Positions 1-9,233 of a stretch of 64,000 nt of DNA are shown in pieces (the first letter of the stretch is position 1; every line of letters starts with the position of its first letter). The stretch spans positions 3,273,001 through 3,337,000 of the forward strand of contig NZ_CP141266.1 in NCBI RefSeq assembly GCF_030540775.2. The letters run 5' to 3'. The position numbers were made by a program, and so were the translations under genes. The notes beneath the pieces were generated by a model. It did not search any database, was not told where the DNA came from, and worked only from the letters and a program-made list of their open reading frames with translations. Origin of the DNA: Flavivirga abyssicola. Lineage in GTDB: Bacteria; Bacteroidota; Bacteroidia; Flavobacteriales; Flavobacteriaceae.

Positions 1-729
1 TTTTTTGATTAATGAATTATAAAAATTGTTGCTTAAGGCCAATTGATGAGATGGCACGCTAGTTTTTAGTAATGTTGTTTGATAACTTTTTTTACATTTG
101 AATTTATGCTGAGCTTTTTGGTCTGCTATAAACTCTAAATTTTGCTTTATATCTTTGCTGTAAAGCCATATAAAAGGATTAAACCATAGCACAACACAAG
201 AAAGTTGTGTTAGTAAGATATCTATAGAATGGTATTGTTTTACGTGTATTTTTTCGTGGGTAATAATTTGATCTAATTCAGTTTTGTTAAATTGGTTTGG
301 ATTATAAACAATCCAGTTAAAAAATGAAAATGGCGAAATATCTTCATTAGTTTTTATAAACCTAAAAGCATTTTGTTTTTCACTTTTATTTTTGAAAATT
401 AATGTAAACAATGAAGCTAATTGTATAATAAAACGAACAGAAAAGAAAAGTAACCCTATTAAATACACCATAGGAATATAATCTAAAACATTAAAAAGAG
501 ATACTTCATTTTCAACTACAACATCAGAAGCAAAATTATAATCTGCTATTAAGGCAGATGTATCTTCAATATAAATTGGAATTACTAAAAAAGGAATAAT
601 AAAAGAGGTTATTATACCTAGTAAAAGAAACCCTCTATTAGATTCAAAAAAGGTGTCACGCTGCAAAAAAACTTTGTAGATTATATGGAAAATAATAACG
701 ACAGCACTAACTTTTAGTAAATATTCCAT
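1..729 (-). CDS. M56 family metallopeptidase (BlaR1-like), partial
   Basis: Membrane-embedded zinc peptidase of the BlaR1/MecR1 type, the signal-transducing partner of MecI-type repressors. I translated it by hand from the complement of 729; it begins MEYLLKVSAVVIIFHI and stays open to the window edge, so the C-terminus is missing. Hydrophobic segments lie near residues 1-20, 30-50 and 85-110, and the zinc motif HEKIH is at about residues 158-162, followed by the usual LWFNPFIW segment. It starts 2 nt after the stop of the upstream repressor gene, so the two form an operon. In Bacteroidota such pairs often drive a TonB-linked outer-membrane output carried by the C-terminal part, which cannot be seen here. 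Confidence 0.85.
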   Translation of the reverse strand, partial: MEYLLKVSAVVIIFHIIYKVFLQRDTFFESNRGFLLLGIITSFIIPFLVIPIYIEDTSALIADYNFASDVVVENEVSLFNVLDYIPMVYLIGLLFFSVRFIIQLASLFTLIFKNKSEKQNAFRFIKTNEDISPFSFFNWIVYNPNQFNKTELDQIITHEKIHVKQYHSIDILLTQLSCVVLWFNPFIWLYSKDIKQNLEFIADQKAQHKFKCKKSYQTTLLKTSVPSHQLALSNNFYNSLIKK

Positions 730-731
730 AA

Positions 732-1091
732 CTAGTTGTTTTTTTCGATGAGTTCAATAATCTCTTTAAGCTCGTCTACACTAATTTTTTCTTCCTTGGC
801 AAAAAATGATACCATGTTTTTATAAGAGTTGTTAAAATAATGGTCTATTGCCAAGTTCATAAACTTTTTCTTGTAATCCTCTTTGCTAACAATGGGGTAG
901 TATTGATGCGTTTTACCATAGGCATTGTAGGAAACATAACCTTTTTCCTCTAAATTTCTTATAATAGTTGAAAGCGTATTATAGTGAGGTTTATCACTTT
1001 TTATTTCTGCCAGTACATCCTTAACAAATGCCTTTTCTAACTTCCATAAAATATGCATGATTTCTTCTTCCTTGTTTGTTAATTTTTCCAT
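732..1091 (-). CDS. BlaI/MecI/CopY-type transcriptional repressor
   Basis: Winged-helix repressor of 119 aa, the normal size for BlaI/MecI. The N-terminal half (residues 1-70) carries the family pattern LTNKEEEIMHILWKLEKAFV, then a recognition-helix segment HYNTLSTIIRNLEEKGYVS and the wing. The C-terminal half is the helical dimer region that the partner peptidase family cleaves in known systems. The ATG at 1091 is the only sensible start. It is first in an operon with the M56 peptidase gene that follows after 2 nt. Two dyads just upstream of the start are likely autoregulatory operators. The inducer is unknown; beta-lactam sensing should not be assumed in this lineage. Confidence 0.88.
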   Translation of the reverse strand: MEKLTNKEEEIMHILWKLEKAFVKDVLAEIKSDKPHYNTLSTIIRNLEEKGYVSYNAYGKTHQYYPIVSKEDYKKKFMNLAIDHYFNNSYKNMVSFFAKEEKISVDELKEIIELIEKNN

Positions 1092-1138
1092 TTAAAATAT
1101 GTTTAGTCTTCAAGACTTTTTGAGTCTCTAACAAATAT

Positions 1139-1176
1139 ATAACTATTTTTATAGTTATAAAACTATATATATAGTT
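1139..1176. promoter_or_regulatory. Tandem dyads upstream of the mecI-like gene, likely operator
   Basis: Two adjacent inverted repeats share the half-site AACTAT/ATAGTT. The first is ATAACTATTTTTATAGTTAT (1139-1158). The second is the perfect 16-bp palindrome AACTATATATATAGTT (1161-1176). A further ATAACTA-like half-site lies near 1176-1198. They sit 48-85 bp upstream of the repressor ATG, where a MecI-type dimer would block its own promoter. Assignment to this repressor is inferred from position and symmetry. Confidence 0.55.
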
Positions 1177-1298
1177 ATTTAACGAAATTTTTAGTTATTA
1201 TATGGTTTTATATGTTATGAATAAGTAGGGGATTTAAAAATCGTAAATCAAAAATCGTAGATCTTAATTCTTACACTATCTTCGCAAAAAATATTTTT

Positions 1299-2243
1299 AT
1301 GAGTTTACTTTGGGTCATCCTTGGTTTTACATTATTAGTAGTAGGAGGTGAGTTTCTTGTACGTTCATCTGTAGCATTGTCTTTTAAGTTTAGTATATCT
1401 AAAATGGTTATTGGTATGACGGTGGTATCTTTTGCAACATCAGCACCAGAGCTACTAGTTAGTGTACAAGCAGCATTATCGGGATCGCCAGCCATAGCAA
1501 TTAATAATGTTGTAGGTTCTAACATTGCTAATATAGGTTTGGTACTTGGGGTTACAGCAATGGTAGGAGCTATAGCAGTTGATAAATCATTTTATAAGCT
1601 TAATTGGCCCGTTATGATGGTTTTCTCAATAGTACTTTATTATTTTCTTAAAAATGATAATGTTCTTACAGCTATAGAAGGTAGCATTTTATTCATAGGT
1701 CTTATTCTTTTTTTATATGCATTGATAAAGAAAGGAAAGAAAGATACTAGTGTAGAAGAAGTTGATGATGCTTTAGCGGTTGTTTCAAATTTTAAAATAA
1801 TTCTTTGGCTGGCTATAGGAGCTACGGCTTTATATTTTGGAAGTGAATGGTTAGTAGAAGGATCAAAGGAAATTGCGCGCTCAGTAGGTGTTAGTGAAGC
1901 GGTAATAGGAGTTTCTCTAATAGCTATAGGTACTAGTGTTCCAGAATTAGCGGCATCGGTCATCGCTGCAGCAAAGCAAGAAAAGGCTATTTCTTTAGGT
2001 AATTTAATAGGTTCTAATATTTTTAATATAGCATCGGTTTTAGGTTTAACAGCTATAATAAAACCTATTACTGTTACAGAGCCTCAAATATTGTCTCATG
2101 ATATTTTTTGGATGCTTGGCTTTAGTTTTATTTTAATACCAATAATATTTTTACCAAAGAGATTACAAATCAGTAGAGGAAAAGGATTCTTTTTAGTGTT
2201 TGCTTATGGCGTTTTTATGTTCTTAATATTTACCAGAGGATAA
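1299..2243 (+). CDS. CaCA family calcium/sodium antiporter
   Basis: Inner-membrane cation/Ca2+ exchanger of the YrbG type, 314 aa, about ten membrane segments. The two inverted alpha repeats that form the ion path are clear: GMTVVSFATSAPELLVS (39-55) with GSNIANI (73-79), and GVSLIAIGTSVPELAAS (204-220) with GSNIFNI (238-244). The acidic residues of the APEL and VPEL motifs are the expected ion ligands. A hydrophilic loop at about 143-160 separates the halves. It is a single gene closed by a strong hairpin. Whether it exchanges Na+, H+ or K+ for Ca2+ cannot be told from sequence. Confidence 0.9.
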   Translation: MSLLWVILGFTLLVVGGEFLVRSSVALSFKFSISKMVIGMTVVSFATSAPELLVSVQAALSGSPAIAINNVVGSNIANIGLVLGVTAMVGAIAVDKSFYKLNWPVMMVFSIVLYYFLKNDNVLTAIEGSILFIGLILFLYALIKKGKKDTSVEEVDDALAVVSNFKIILWLAIGATALYFGSEWLVEGSKEIARSVGVSEAVIGVSLIAIGTSVPELAASVIAAAKQEKAISLGNLIGSNIFNIASVLGLTAIIKPITVTEPQILSHDIFWMLGFSFILIPIIFLPKRLQISRGKGFFLVFAYGVFMFLIFTRG

Positions 2244-2262
2244 ATATAAAAGATATGAGCAT

Positions 2263-2298
2263 AAAAAAGGGTTTGCAAATTTTGCAAACCCTTTTTTA
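2263..2298. terminator. Bidirectional intrinsic terminator
   Basis: A perfect inverted repeat GGGTTTGC...GCAAACCC is flanked by six A on the left and six T on the right, so it works in either direction. It sits between the convergent antiporter and type II glutamine synthetase genes. Confidence 0.85.
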
Positions 2299-2321
2299 TT
2301 ATGAACAAAACTAGTATTTCT

Positions 2322-3338
2322 TTAGACGTTAGCGGATTTAACAGTCTTAATGATTCTACCAGCAATTTTGTATGGATCTCCGTTTGAAGCAGGTCTTCTG
2401 TCTTCTAACCATCCTTTCCATCCTTTTTCTACAGTAATGATTGGAATACGAATTGACGCACCTCTATCAGATACTCCATAAGAGAAATCGTTAATAGAAG
2501 CCGTTTCGTGTAAACCAGTTAAACGTTGATCGTTAAACTCACCATATACTTCAATGTGTTCTTTAGTAACAGGTCTGAACGCTTCACATATTTTCTCGTA
2601 AACTTCTTGAGAACCACAAGTTCTTAAAGTTGAGTTAGAGAAGTTTGCGTGCATACCAGAACCATTCCAGTCACCCTTTACAGGTTTTGGGTGATACTCA
2701 ATATAGTATCCGTATTTTTCAGTTAATCTGTCTAATAAATATCTAGCAATCCAAATTTCATCACCAGCTTTTTTAGCTCCCTTAGCAAATAATTGGAATT
2801 CCCATTGTCCACTAGCAACCTCTTGGTTAATACCTTCAAAATTTAAACCAGCTTCAATACATAAGTTTGCATGCTCTTCTACAAAGTCTCTACCGTGTGT
2901 GTTTTTTCCACCAACAGAGCAGTAGTACATACCTTGTGGTCCAGGATAACCTCCAATTGGGAATCCTAAAGGTAGTTGAGTATGCGTGTCCATGATAAAG
3001 TATTCTTGCTCAAATCCGAACCAGAAATCATTATCATTATCATCAATAGTAGCTCTTCCGTTAGATTCGTGAGGCGTACCATCAGCATTTAAAACTTCAG
3101 TCATTACTAAATATCCATTAATACGAGCAGGATCTGGGTATATCGCAACAGGTTTTAATAAACAATCTGAAGATCCTCCTTCAGCTTGTTGTGTTGATGA
3201 ACCATCAAAAGACCAGTTTCCTATTTCTTCTAATGTTCCTTGAAAGTTTTCATGCTCTTCTACCTTAGTTTTACTTCTCAAGTTTTGAGTTGGCTTGTAA
3301 CCATCTAACCAAAGGTATTCTAATTTAATTTTTGCCAT
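2322..3338 (-). CDS. glnII: Glutamine synthetase, type II (eukaryotic-like)
   Basis: ATP-dependent ligation of ammonia to glutamate. The 338-aa length and motifs are those of GSII, not of the roughly 470-aa GSI. Visible are the beta-grasp segment NWSFDGSSTQQAEGGSSDC (41-59), the metal-binding FEQEYFIMD (109-117), GINQEVASGQWEFQ (169-182) and the ATP/glutamate loop GDWNGSGMHANFS (222-234). No adenylylation site of the GSI kind is expected. It is divergent from a type III synthetase gene across a 276-bp AT-rich region that must hold both promoters. The pair probably gives two differently regulated routes of ammonium assimilation. Confidence 0.93.
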   Translation of the reverse strand: MAKIKLEYLWLDGYKPTQNLRSKTKVEEHENFQGTLEEIGNWSFDGSSTQQAEGGSSDCLLKPVAIYPDPARINGYLVMTEVLNADGTPHESNGRATIDDNDNDFWFGFEQEYFIMDTHTQLPLGFPIGGYPGPQGMYYCSVGGKNTHGRDFVEEHANLCIEAGLNFEGINQEVASGQWEFQLFAKGAKKAGDEIWIARYLLDRLTEKYGYYIEYHPKPVKGDWNGSGMHANFSNSTLRTCGSQEVYEKICEAFRPVTKEHIEVYGEFNDQRLTGLHETASINDFSYGVSDRGASIRIPIITVEKGWKGWLEDRRPASNGDPYKIAGRIIKTVKSANV

Positions 3339-3562
3339 AATAAATATTTTATGAGTGAAATTTTAATAATAATCACAAATATAAATTATTATATAAATAC
3401 TTTAAATTTATAGGGGGTATTTTAATATAAGTATAGGTTATTTTTATTTATACCCCATTATTTTAAGGTTTATTTTAAAAAAAGAGTATTATTTTATATG
3501 AAAATTGTAAAAATGTCAACAATAAACTTTTGACTTTTTATGTTTTTATTGATTTAGCTACT

Positions 3563-3570
3563 TATTTTTG
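3563..3570 (+). promoter_or_regulatory. TAnnTTTG -7 element for glnN
   Basis: TATTTTTG matches the Bacteroidota -7 consensus TAnnTTTG and lies 44 bp before the GSIII start codon. No TTG at the ideal 17-23 bp spacing upstream was found, so this is a -7 match only. Confidence 0.45.
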
Positions 3571-3614
3571 CAGTCATAATATAGTCGTTATCAAACCAAA
3601 CAAATTTTCAGGAA

Positions 3615-5801
3615 ATGTCAACATTAAGATTTCATGCCATCAAAGAGTCTCTTGCCTATAAACCAATTATTGTAGAAGAAAAAGAACGTAGGTCAGATCT
3701 GTTTGGAAAGAATGTATTTAATGAGAATACCATGCGTCAATACTTAACAAAAGATGCTTTTGTAGGCGTTATAAATGCCGTTCAATATGGGAAAAAAATA
3801 GATAGAAGCATAGCAGATCAAGTAGCATCTTCTATGAAAGATTGGGCATTATCAAAAGGCGTTACTCATTACACACATTGGTTTCAGCCATTAACAGGTT
3901 CTACAGCAGAAAAGCACGACGCATTTTTTGAAACCATTGGAGATGGTATGGCTATTGAAAAATTTGGAGGCAGTCAGTTAGTACAGCAAGAACCAGATGC
4001 TTCCAGCTTTCCTAGTGGGGGCATTAGAAATACCTTTGAAGCTAGAGGATATACAGCATGGGATCCAACATCACCAGCTTTTATATATGGCACCACCTTA
4101 TGTATCCCAACCATATTTGTAGCTTATACCGGAGAAGCATTAGATTATAAAACGCCTTTATTGCGAGCGCTACATGCAGTAGATGATGCTGCAACTGCAG
4201 TTTGTAAATATTTTGACAAAAATGTAAAGAAAGTGTCATCCTCTTTAGGGTGGGAACAAGAGTACTTTTTAGTAGATAAAATGTTGGCGGCAAGTCGTCC
4301 GGATATTTCCTTAACAGGGAGAACATTATTAGGGCATTCGCCTGCTAAAGGACAACAATTAGATGATCATTATTTTGGATCCATTCCTAATAGAGCATTG
4401 AATTTTATGCGCGAACTGGAAACAGAATGTATGCTTTTAGGAATTCCTGTAAAGACCAGGCATAATGAAGTAGCGCCTAATCAATTTGAATTAGCTCCTA
4501 TTTACGAAGAAGCTAATTTGGCTGTAGATCATAATTCGCTTTTAATGGATATTATGGGACGTGTTGCTTCACGGCATAATTTTAAAGTACTATTACATGA
4601 AAAGCCTTTTGATGGGATCAACGGTTCTGGTAAACATAATAACTGGTCACTTTCTACAGACACTGGTGTTAATTTATTAAGTACAGGAAAAACACCAATG
4701 AGTAATCTTCAATTTCTAACATTTTTCATTAATACAATTAAGGCGGTTCATGAACATGAAGCGCTATTAAGAGCAGCGATAGCATCGGCTAGTAATGATC
4801 ATAGGTTAGGAGCTAATGAAGCACCACCTGCCATAATCTCAGTATTTATTGGAGAACAATTAACCAAAGTTCTAGAAGAGTTAGAAGGCGTGACTAAAGG
4901 AAAACTTTCACCTCAGGAAAAAACAGAACTTAAGCTTAATGTGGTTGGTAAAATACCAGATGTTTTACTCGATAATACAGATAGAAACAGAACCTCTCCT
5001 TTTGCATTTACTGGGAATAAATTTGAGTTTAGAGCTGTAGGGTCTACTGCAAATTGTGGGAACCCGATGACTATTTTAAATACCATAGTAGCCAAACAAT
5101 TAAAAGATTTTAAAATTGAAGTCGATAAATTAATTGACAAGAAAGATTTAAAGAAAGATGAAGCTATATTTAATGTATTAAGAGAATATATTAAATCTAC
5201 TAAAAGTATTTTATTTGAAGGAAACGGTTATGGAAAGGAATGGGAAGAAGAAGCTAAGAAAAGGGGGTTAAGTAATAATAAAACAACACCAGAAGCTTTA
5301 AAAGCTAAAATTTCTAAAGAAACCATTTCATTATTTGAAGAAATGAATGTTATGAGTCGGGTTGAAACTGAAGCTCGTTATGAGATAGAGGTTGAAGCTT
5401 ATATTATGCATATTCAAATAGAAAGTCGCGTATTAGGTGATATAGCTCGAAATCATATTGTACCGACAGCCGTTAAATATCAAAATATTTTAATTGAAAA
5501 TGTTAGAGGGTTAAAAGAAATATTTGATAAAAAATTTAATTTGGTTTCCAAAGAACAGATTAATTTAATTGAAGAGATTTCTAATCATATTGAAGGCATT
5601 AATGCTAATGTTACAAAAATGATTAACGAACGTAAAAAAGCAAATGCGTTTGAAGAAATAGAAAAGAAAGCGCTGGCTTACTGTAACCATGTAAAACCTT
5701 TATTTAATGATATTCGTTACCATTGCGATAAGTTAGAATTGTTGGTTGACGATGAGATTTGGCCGTTAACAAAGTATCGTGAATTATTATTTACAAGATA
5801 A
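3615..5801 (+). CDS. glnN: Glutamine synthetase, type III
   Basis: Large glutamine synthetase of the GSIII class typical of Bacteroidota, 728 aa (family about 700-730). The GSIII N-terminal signature is present (GSQLVQQEPDASSFPSGG, then TFEARGYTAWD, about residues 122-160), followed by the catalytic barrel with WEQEYFLVD and NEVAPNQFELAPIYEEANLAVDHN, then the nucleotide-site segment EKPFDGINGSGKHNNWS. A long helical C-terminal region (about 560-728) is a class feature. The ATG at 3615 fits family N-termini. It is divergent from the GSII gene. GSIII enzymes form double-ringed dodecamers; that is family knowledge. Confidence 0.95.
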   Translation: MSTLRFHAIKESLAYKPIIVEEKERRSDLFGKNVFNENTMRQYLTKDAFVGVINAVQYGKKIDRSIADQVASSMKDWALSKGVTHYTHWFQPLTGSTAEKHDAFFETIGDGMAIEKFGGSQLVQQEPDASSFPSGGIRNTFEARGYTAWDPTSPAFIYGTTLCIPTIFVAYTGEALDYKTPLLRALHAVDDAATAVCKYFDKNVKKVSSSLGWEQEYFLVDKMLAASRPDISLTGRTLLGHSPAKGQQLDDHYFGSIPNRALNFMRELETECMLLGIPVKTRHNEVAPNQFELAPIYEEANLAVDHNSLLMDIMGRVASRHNFKVLLHEKPFDGINGSGKHNNWSLSTDTGVNLLSTGKTPMSNLQFLTFFINTIKAVHEHEALLRAAIASASNDHRLGANEAPPAIISVFIGEQLTKVLEELEGVTKGKLSPQEKTELKLNVVGKIPDVLLDNTDRNRTSPFAFTGNKFEFRAVGSTANCGNPMTILNTIVAKQLKDFKIEVDKLIDKKDLKKDEAIFNVLREYIKSTKSILFEGNGYGKEWEEEAKKRGLSNNKTTPEALKAKISKETISLFEEMNVMSRVETEARYEIEVEAYIMHIQIESRVLGDIARNHIVPTAVKYQNILIENVRGLKEIFDKKFNLVSKEQINLIEEISNHIEGINANVTKMINERKKANAFEEIEKKALAYCNHVKPLFNDIRYHCDKLELLVDDEIWPLTKYRELLFTR

Positions 5802-5970
5802 TAGCAATATTATTTTCTAATATTTTTGAATGATTTCACAGGAATAGTATCCCTTCGAAAAGAGGAATCTAAAATTATGGAATGTCTAGTTTTATTTTTT
5901 CAGATAAAACAAAACGAATTAAATGTGCCATATACTTATGCTAAGGATGGCTAATTTTAAAATATTCCTT

Positions 5971-5978
5971 TACTTTTG
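5971..5978 (+). promoter_or_regulatory. TAnnTTTG -7 element for purM
   Basis: TACTTTTG matches TAnnTTTG and ends 17 bp before the purM ATG, giving a short predicted 5' leader. No clear TTG element lies at standard spacing. Confidence 0.4.
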
Positions 5979-5995
5979 CACCACAATAAAATATT

Positions 5996-7174
5996 ATGAG
6001 TCAAGAAGTTTCTAAACGATATGCACAACGTGGGGTTTCTGCATCAAAAGAAGATGTACATAACGCTATAAAAAATATAGATAAAGGATTATTTCCAAAA
6101 GCATTTTGTAAAATAGTACCAGATTATCTAACAAATGATGATGATTATTGTCTGATTATGCATGCAGATGGGGCTGGTACAAAATCATCATTGGCTTATA
6201 TGTATTGGAAAGAGACTGGAGATGTTTCGGTTTGGAAAGGCATTGCACAAGATGCTTTAATAATGAATATAGATGATTTGTTATGTGTTGGTGCAACCGA
6301 TAATATTATGTTGTCTTCTACCATTGGAAGAAACAAAAGTTTAATTCCGGGGGAAGTACTTTCAGCAATTATTAATGGAACCGAAGAATTACTTGAAGAC
6401 CTAAAATCATTTGGAGTAACCATTCATTCTACAGGAGGGGAAACGGCAGATGTTGGTGATTTAGTGAGAACTATTATTGTAGATTCTACTGTGACTGCAA
6501 GAATGAAGCGAGACGATGTTATTGATAATGCAAATATTAAAGCTGGAGATGTAATCGTTGGTTTAGAGTCTTTTGGGCAGGCAACTTATGAGAAGTTATA
6601 TAATGGAGGTATGGGAAGTAATGGCTTAACGTCTGCTAGACATGATGTTTTTAGTAAGTATTTAGCAGAAAAGTATCCTGAAAGTTTTGATGCATCTGTT
6701 CCTGAAGATTTAGTGTACTCAGGTGGAGTGAAATTGACTGATGATGTTGAAGGTTCGCCTATAGATGCAGGCAAATTGGTATTGTCTCCTACTAGAACAT
6801 ACGCGCCAATTATTAAAAAAATATTATCAGAATTTAATAGTGAAACGATTCATGGTATGGTTCATTGCAGTGGGGGTGCTCAAACAAAAATTCTCCATTT
6901 TATAGATCAGTTTCATATCATAAAAGACAATATGTTTCCAATTCCACCATTATTTAAACTCATTCAAGAACAATCTAAAACTGATTGGAAAGAAATGTAT
7001 CAGGTATTTAATTGTGGACATAGAATGGAATTATATGTGGCTCCTGAAATTGCTGAAAAAATTATTGGCATATCAAAATCTTTTCATGTTGATGCTAAAA
7101 TAATTGGTAGAGTAGAAGCTTCTGAAACAAAAAAACTTACTATTAAATCTGAATTCGGAGTTTTTAATTATTAA
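5996..7174 (+). CDS. purM: Phosphoribosylformylglycinamidine cyclo-ligase (AIR synthase)
   Basis: Converts FGAM to AIR with ATP, the fifth step of purine synthesis, in the cytoplasm. It is 392 aa, longer than the roughly 345-aa proteobacterial enzyme but normal for Bacteroidota. Visible are the N-terminal SKRYAQRGVSASK, the ATP-site segment HADGAGTKSSLAY (about 56-68), the aspartate-rich DALIMNIDDLLCVGA, and the glycine-rich TIHSTGGETADVGD. The C-terminal AIRS domain holds GMVHCSGGAQTKIL and FNCGHRMEL. No other purine gene is adjacent; purU is 12 kb away. Confidence 0.9.
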   Translation: MSQEVSKRYAQRGVSASKEDVHNAIKNIDKGLFPKAFCKIVPDYLTNDDDYCLIMHADGAGTKSSLAYMYWKETGDVSVWKGIAQDALIMNIDDLLCVGATDNIMLSSTIGRNKSLIPGEVLSAIINGTEELLEDLKSFGVTIHSTGGETADVGDLVRTIIVDSTVTARMKRDDVIDNANIKAGDVIVGLESFGQATYEKLYNGGMGSNGLTSARHDVFSKYLAEKYPESFDASVPEDLVYSGGVKLTDDVEGSPIDAGKLVLSPTRTYAPIIKKILSEFNSETIHGMVHCSGGAQTKILHFIDQFHIIKDNMFPIPPLFKLIQEQSKTDWKEMYQVFNCGHRMELYVAPEIAEKIIGISKSFHVDAKIIGRVEASETKKLTIKSEFGVFNY

Positions 7175-7248
7175 ATTTTATTATCGTTTGAAATTGGAAT
7201 GATTCTTGATATGAGTTTTTTTATTTATATAATTAACCAGGTTAAAAC

Positions 7249-8208
7249 ATGAAAACCATATCCTTAGTCTCTTTTTGTTTCTTTTTTCAATTAATTTCTG
7301 CACAGCCAGATTCACTTTTTTTACAAAAAAAGAAGAAAAAAGAAGAAAGCCCCCAATGGATTCAAAAAAATAAAGCTACAGTAGATTTAAGTCAGGTTTC
7401 ATTTACTAATTGGAACTCTGGTGGTAGTAATTCAATATCTGGTCTTTTAGGATTAAATTCTTCTGCAAATTATAGAGATAAATATTTTTCATGGAGAAAT
7501 GATGTATCTATACGTTATGGAATAAATAAGCAAGAGTCTAGGGAGTTAAGAAAAACGGACGATTTGTTCGAACTTACTTCCAATATTGGTTATAAATCTA
7601 ATAACTTATCAAACTGGTTTTATTCAGCAAGGCTTAATTTTAAAACACAACTTACTAATGGGTATAATTACCCAAATAAAGAAGTGCCGATTTCCAGATT
7701 AATGGCACCAGGATATTTGTTTTTTGGTGGCGGTATGGAATACGGAAAAGATATTGAAGAATTATCATTTTATTTTTCCCCAATAACTTTAAAAGCAACT
7801 TTTGTATTAGATGAAGATTTGGCTAATGCTGGTTCTTTTGGAGTTACGCCTGCTGTGTTAGATGCAGATGGAAATATTATTACGCCTGGGGAACGTTTGC
7901 GGGAAGAAGTAGGTATTTTAATGACTAATAGTTACGAAATGGAAGTCGCTAATAACATAAACATGAAGCATGTAGTGAGCTTGTATTCTGATTATGTAAA
8001 CAATTTTGGAAATGTAGACTTAGATTGGAGAATCGATTTTAATTTTAAAGTGAATAATTTTATAAGAGCTACTTTGGGTTCCCATTTAAAATATGACGAT
8101 GACGTAAAAACAAAAGAACCTTCAGAGATTGAAGGAGAGTTTGATGAAGCTGGGGCAAAAGTTCAGTGGAAACAAATTTTAGGCGTTGGATTTGCTGTAG
8201 ATTTTTAA
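7249..8208 (+). CDS. DUF3078 domain protein, probable outer-membrane barrel
   Basis: 319-aa exported protein: a signal peptide (residues 1-18, ending SAQ) precedes a lysine-rich stretch KKKKKEES. The rest alternates hydrophobic and polar residues in beta-strand style and ends in aromatic-rich GVGFAVDF, as expected for an outer-membrane barrel with a C-terminal phenylalanine. The segment WNSGGSNSISGLLGLNSSANY near residues 59-79 is typical of DUF3078. Function is unknown in the family. It follows purM by 74 nt on the same strand and may be cotranscribed. Confidence 0.8.
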   Translation: MKTISLVSFCFFFQLISAQPDSLFLQKKKKKEESPQWIQKNKATVDLSQVSFTNWNSGGSNSISGLLGLNSSANYRDKYFSWRNDVSIRYGINKQESRELRKTDDLFELTSNIGYKSNNLSNWFYSARLNFKTQLTNGYNYPNKEVPISRLMAPGYLFFGGGMEYGKDIEELSFYFSPITLKATFVLDEDLANAGSFGVTPAVLDADGNIITPGERLREEVGILMTNSYEMEVANNINMKHVVSLYSDYVNNFGNVDLDWRIDFNFKVNNFIRATLGSHLKYDDDVKTKEPSEIEGEFDEAGAKVQWKQILGVGFAVDF

Positions 8209-8367
8209 GTCTGCGACCAAGAAAGCATGTACTGTAAAGAAACCTGGAAATAATTGATTGGGGTTAAACATTATGAACCCGTTTATGCAATGGTTCATAA
8301 AATGTAAGGTCTTGTCATAGTCTTCAGAAATAGAATAAGACAAACGCTCCCAAAGACTTGTAATTGT
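8179..8367 (-). pseudogene. Orphan open frame, possible gene remnant
   Basis: Between the DUF3078 and esterase genes the minus strand stays open for 62 codons and reads like a protein (for example LWERLSYSISEDYDKTLHF then FNPNQLFPGFFTVHAF). No ATG occurs until codon 24 (8298), which would give 39 aa. The end overlaps the DUF3078 3' end by 30 nt. It may be the tail of a decayed gene, a very small gene, or chance. I do not recognise the peptide. Confidence 0.2.
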
Positions 8368-8403
8368 TTATATTACAGATATTAAAATCATAAATTTTAG
8401 AAT

Positions 8404-9228
8404 ATGAAAACGTTTAAGAATCTATTTCTATTAATAACAGTTTTTGTTTTAGGGATAATAAGCACTCAAGCGCAAACTACCGAAGAAGATAATCTTTTGG
8501 CTATAAAGCGCCATAGGCAAGCAGCTAAAAATGTTTTAGAGATTGCTAAAGAATTTGAAGCTAAAACCTATGCCAATAATAACAACGAGACTTTAGTTTA
8601 TCGTTTACTTAAACCTTTAAATTATGATTCCAATAAAAAATATCCTTTAGTTGTATGCCTTTCCGGTAGTGGGGGACGCGGTACTGATAATATAAAGCAA
8701 ATTTCAGGTTGTTGGCCTTCTCAAATTTTGTCTAAGCCTGAAAATAGAGAAAATTATCCTTGTTTTCTTTTTGTACCTCAATGCCCACCAAATTTAAATT
8801 GGGGAATATCTTCTAATATCAATCAAATAGAATCATTAGTTTTTGATGTTATTAAAAACATTGAAGACGAATATTCCGTAGATGTAGATAGATTATATGT
8901 TACTGGACAATCTATGGGAGGCTTTGGTACCTGGCATTATATTTTAACGCATCCAAAAATGTTTGCAGCGGCTATTCCTATTTGTGGAAGAGGCAATCCA
9001 GAATTGGCTCATAAAATTGTTGATGTCCCAATATGGGCTTTTCATGGAGCCGAAGATTCAGCTGTATCGGTTGATTACTCAAGACGTATGATTAAATCCA
9101 TTAAAAAATTAGGAGGAAGACCATTATATACAGAGTTTGAAAATGTTGGGCATATTAGCTGGCCTCTTGCCTATGACACACCAGGTTTACTGGAATGGTT
9201 ATTTAAGCAAAAACTTGATAGAAAATAA
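8404..9228 (+). CDS. Secreted alpha/beta-hydrolase (PHB-depolymerase/phospholipase-type esterase)
   Basis: Exported serine hydrolase of 274 aa. A signal peptide ends near residue 23 (STQAQ). The alpha/beta-hydrolase core starts with LNYDSNKKYPLVVCLSGSGGRG, where the first loop forms the oxyanion hole. The nucleophile elbow is GQSMGGFGTW with Ser170; the acid is in the HGAEDSAVSV segment and the histidine in NVGHISWPLAY. This matches the dienelactone-hydrolase/feruloyl-esterase-like group annotated as prolyl oligopeptidase-related. The substrate cannot be called. It is followed directly by a large inverted-repeat element. Confidence 0.75.
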   Translation: MKTFKNLFLLITVFVLGIISTQAQTTEEDNLLAIKRHRQAAKNVLEIAKEFEAKTYANNNNETLVYRLLKPLNYDSNKKYPLVVCLSGSGGRGTDNIKQISGCWPSQILSKPENRENYPCFLFVPQCPPNLNWGISSNINQIESLVFDVIKNIEDEYSVDVDRLYVTGQSMGGFGTWHYILTHPKMFAAAIPICGRGNPELAHKIVDVPIWAFHGAEDSAVSVDYSRRMIKSIKKLGGRPLYTEFENVGHISWPLAYDTPGLLEWLFKQKLDRK

Positions 9229-9233
9229 TAGTT

